Assembly: GCA_030837265.1 (NCBI GenBank) | Contig: JAUPKV010000107.1 | Coordinates: 1-14,294 of the forward strand | Origin: Methanobacteriota archaeon | GTDB lineage: Archaea; Halobacteriota; Methanosarcinia; Methanosarcinales; Methanosarcinaceae | Direction of reading: 5' to 3' | Length of the DNA: 14,294 nt | Part shown: positions 13,553-14,294 of the stretch, one piece after another | How the letters are laid out: the number at the start of each line of letters is the position of its first letter | Position numbering within the stretch: the first letter of the stretch is position 1 | Made by a program: the position numbers and the translations under genes | The notes under the pieces: generated by a model | Seen by the model: only the letters and a program-made list of their open reading frames with translations | What the model was told of the DNA's origin: nothing | Databases searched by the model: none

Positions 13553-13560
13553 ATTATAAA
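13553..13560 (-). promoter_or_regulatory. TATA box of the decarboxylase gene
   Basis: On the minus strand the sequence reads TTTATAAT within CTATTTTTATAATATTAAG, a good archaeal TATA element. Initiation about 25 bases on, near 13527, gives a leader of about 120 bases before the ATG at 13406. Confidence 0.4.
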
Positions 13561-13693
13561 AATAGAACTAATTTCTCCTCGAATTCATTGCATTTCTCTT
13601 AATTAAGTGAGCAAACACGTTTTCTAAAGTAATAACTTAGTTAATCGGTTTATCTTCAAGATAATGGATGCACGATGTAGATAAAAAGCTAGA

Positions 13694-13750
13694 TATATTT
13701 ATGATGTTTCATTCTAGCAAGTGAACTATTGGTGCACATAATCTTTATGT
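13694..13750 (+). promoter_or_regulatory. Candidate TATA boxes for the eL18 operon
   Basis: Two candidates lie on the plus strand: TATATTTAT at 13694-13702 and CTTTATGTA at 13743-13751. Either would give a leader of roughly 140-190 bases before the eL18 gene, long for archaea and rich in hairpins. I cannot choose between them. Confidence 0.3.
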
Positions 13751-13805
13751 ACTAGAAATGTTATTCACATGATACAACTCCGACTAATCGCTTAATTTTT
13801 TGTCT

Positions 13806-13878
13806 GCCGCTTTCGAGGTTTTAGTCTCGGAGAGGCAATACGGCGATGTTCGAACGCGAAAGGAATTTTTTTCCGCGT
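13806..13878 (+). promoter_or_regulatory. Two stem-loops in the eL18 leader
   Basis: The first, 13806-13836, pairs GCC with GGC and TTTCGAG with CTCGGAG (two G-U pairs) around an eight-base loop. The second, 13854-13878, pairs ACGCG with CGCGT around 15 bases that can also pair GGAA with TTCC. Both are GC-rich islands in AT-rich DNA, 23 bases or more before the SD. Leader structures in ribosomal protein operons often mediate feedback, so autoregulation is a reasonable inference, not shown. Confidence 0.45.
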
Positions 13879-13884
13879 GAGTGA

Positions 13885-14294
<410 letters not shown>

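Noticed and set aside
13806..13860. Possible tRNA before eL18 (TTCGAA motif at about 13849-13854)
   Set aside because: The T-arm stem, anticodon arm and acceptor pairing cannot be built around it; stem-loops fit better.

Overview
The window looks like a chromosomal segment of a methanogenic archaeon, most likely a Methanosarcina. It ends in an archaeal ribosomal protein gene (eL18). Many genes use TTG or GTG starts behind Shine-Dalgarno (SD) motifs of the GGAGG/GGTGATC type. TATA-like promoters and T-tracts stand in for bacterial signals. It carries families typical of Methanosarcina: the small CxxC-x17-CxxC zinc ribbon, DUF2240, and a LemA/DUF2207 pair. Well-conserved genes are separated by long AT-rich stretches, also typical of that genus. 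The genus call is an inference.

Layout. 110-2546 (minus): a two-gene membrane operon, DUF2207 then LemA. 2748-3491 (plus): a SAM-dependent methyltransferase, divergent from that operon across a palindrome-bearing spacer. 3492-9380: an AT-rich accessory region of about 5.9 kb, holding a YkgJ-like metal-binding protein, a zinc-ribbon protein with a near-perfect SD, and two unrecognised soluble proteins. It also holds at least four very small proteins not covered by a 60-residue cutoff (57, 43, 42 and 40 residues; membrane or coiled-coil), probable gene remnants, hairpins and a perfect 21-nt tandem duplication. 9401-10972 (plus): serA, first enzyme of serine biosynthesis, behind a repeat-rich promoter that looks like an operator cluster. 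11145-11651 (plus): DUF2240. 11775-13406 (minus): a full-length thiamin-diphosphate 2-keto-acid decarboxylase of the pyruvate/indolepyruvate decarboxylase family, unusual in a methanogen. 13915-14294 (plus): eL18, lacking only the last base of its stop codon, preceded by a leader with two stem-loops.

How the genes work together. LemA and DUF2207 probably act together at the membrane. SerA feeds serine, glycine and one-carbon synthesis. The decarboxylase would convert a 2-keto acid such as pyruvate or indolepyruvate to an aldehyde and CO2, with its own promoter and a GC-richer leader. eL18 normally begins a ribosomal/RNA-polymerase operon that would continue past the window.

I found no rRNA, tRNA, CRISPR array or intact insertion sequence. 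The least explained parts are the cluster of tiny proteins in 3.6-9.1 kb, especially a basic peptide with a regular Ile/Trp heptad repeat and a possible frameshifted extension, and the regulatory architecture around serA and the decarboxylase.
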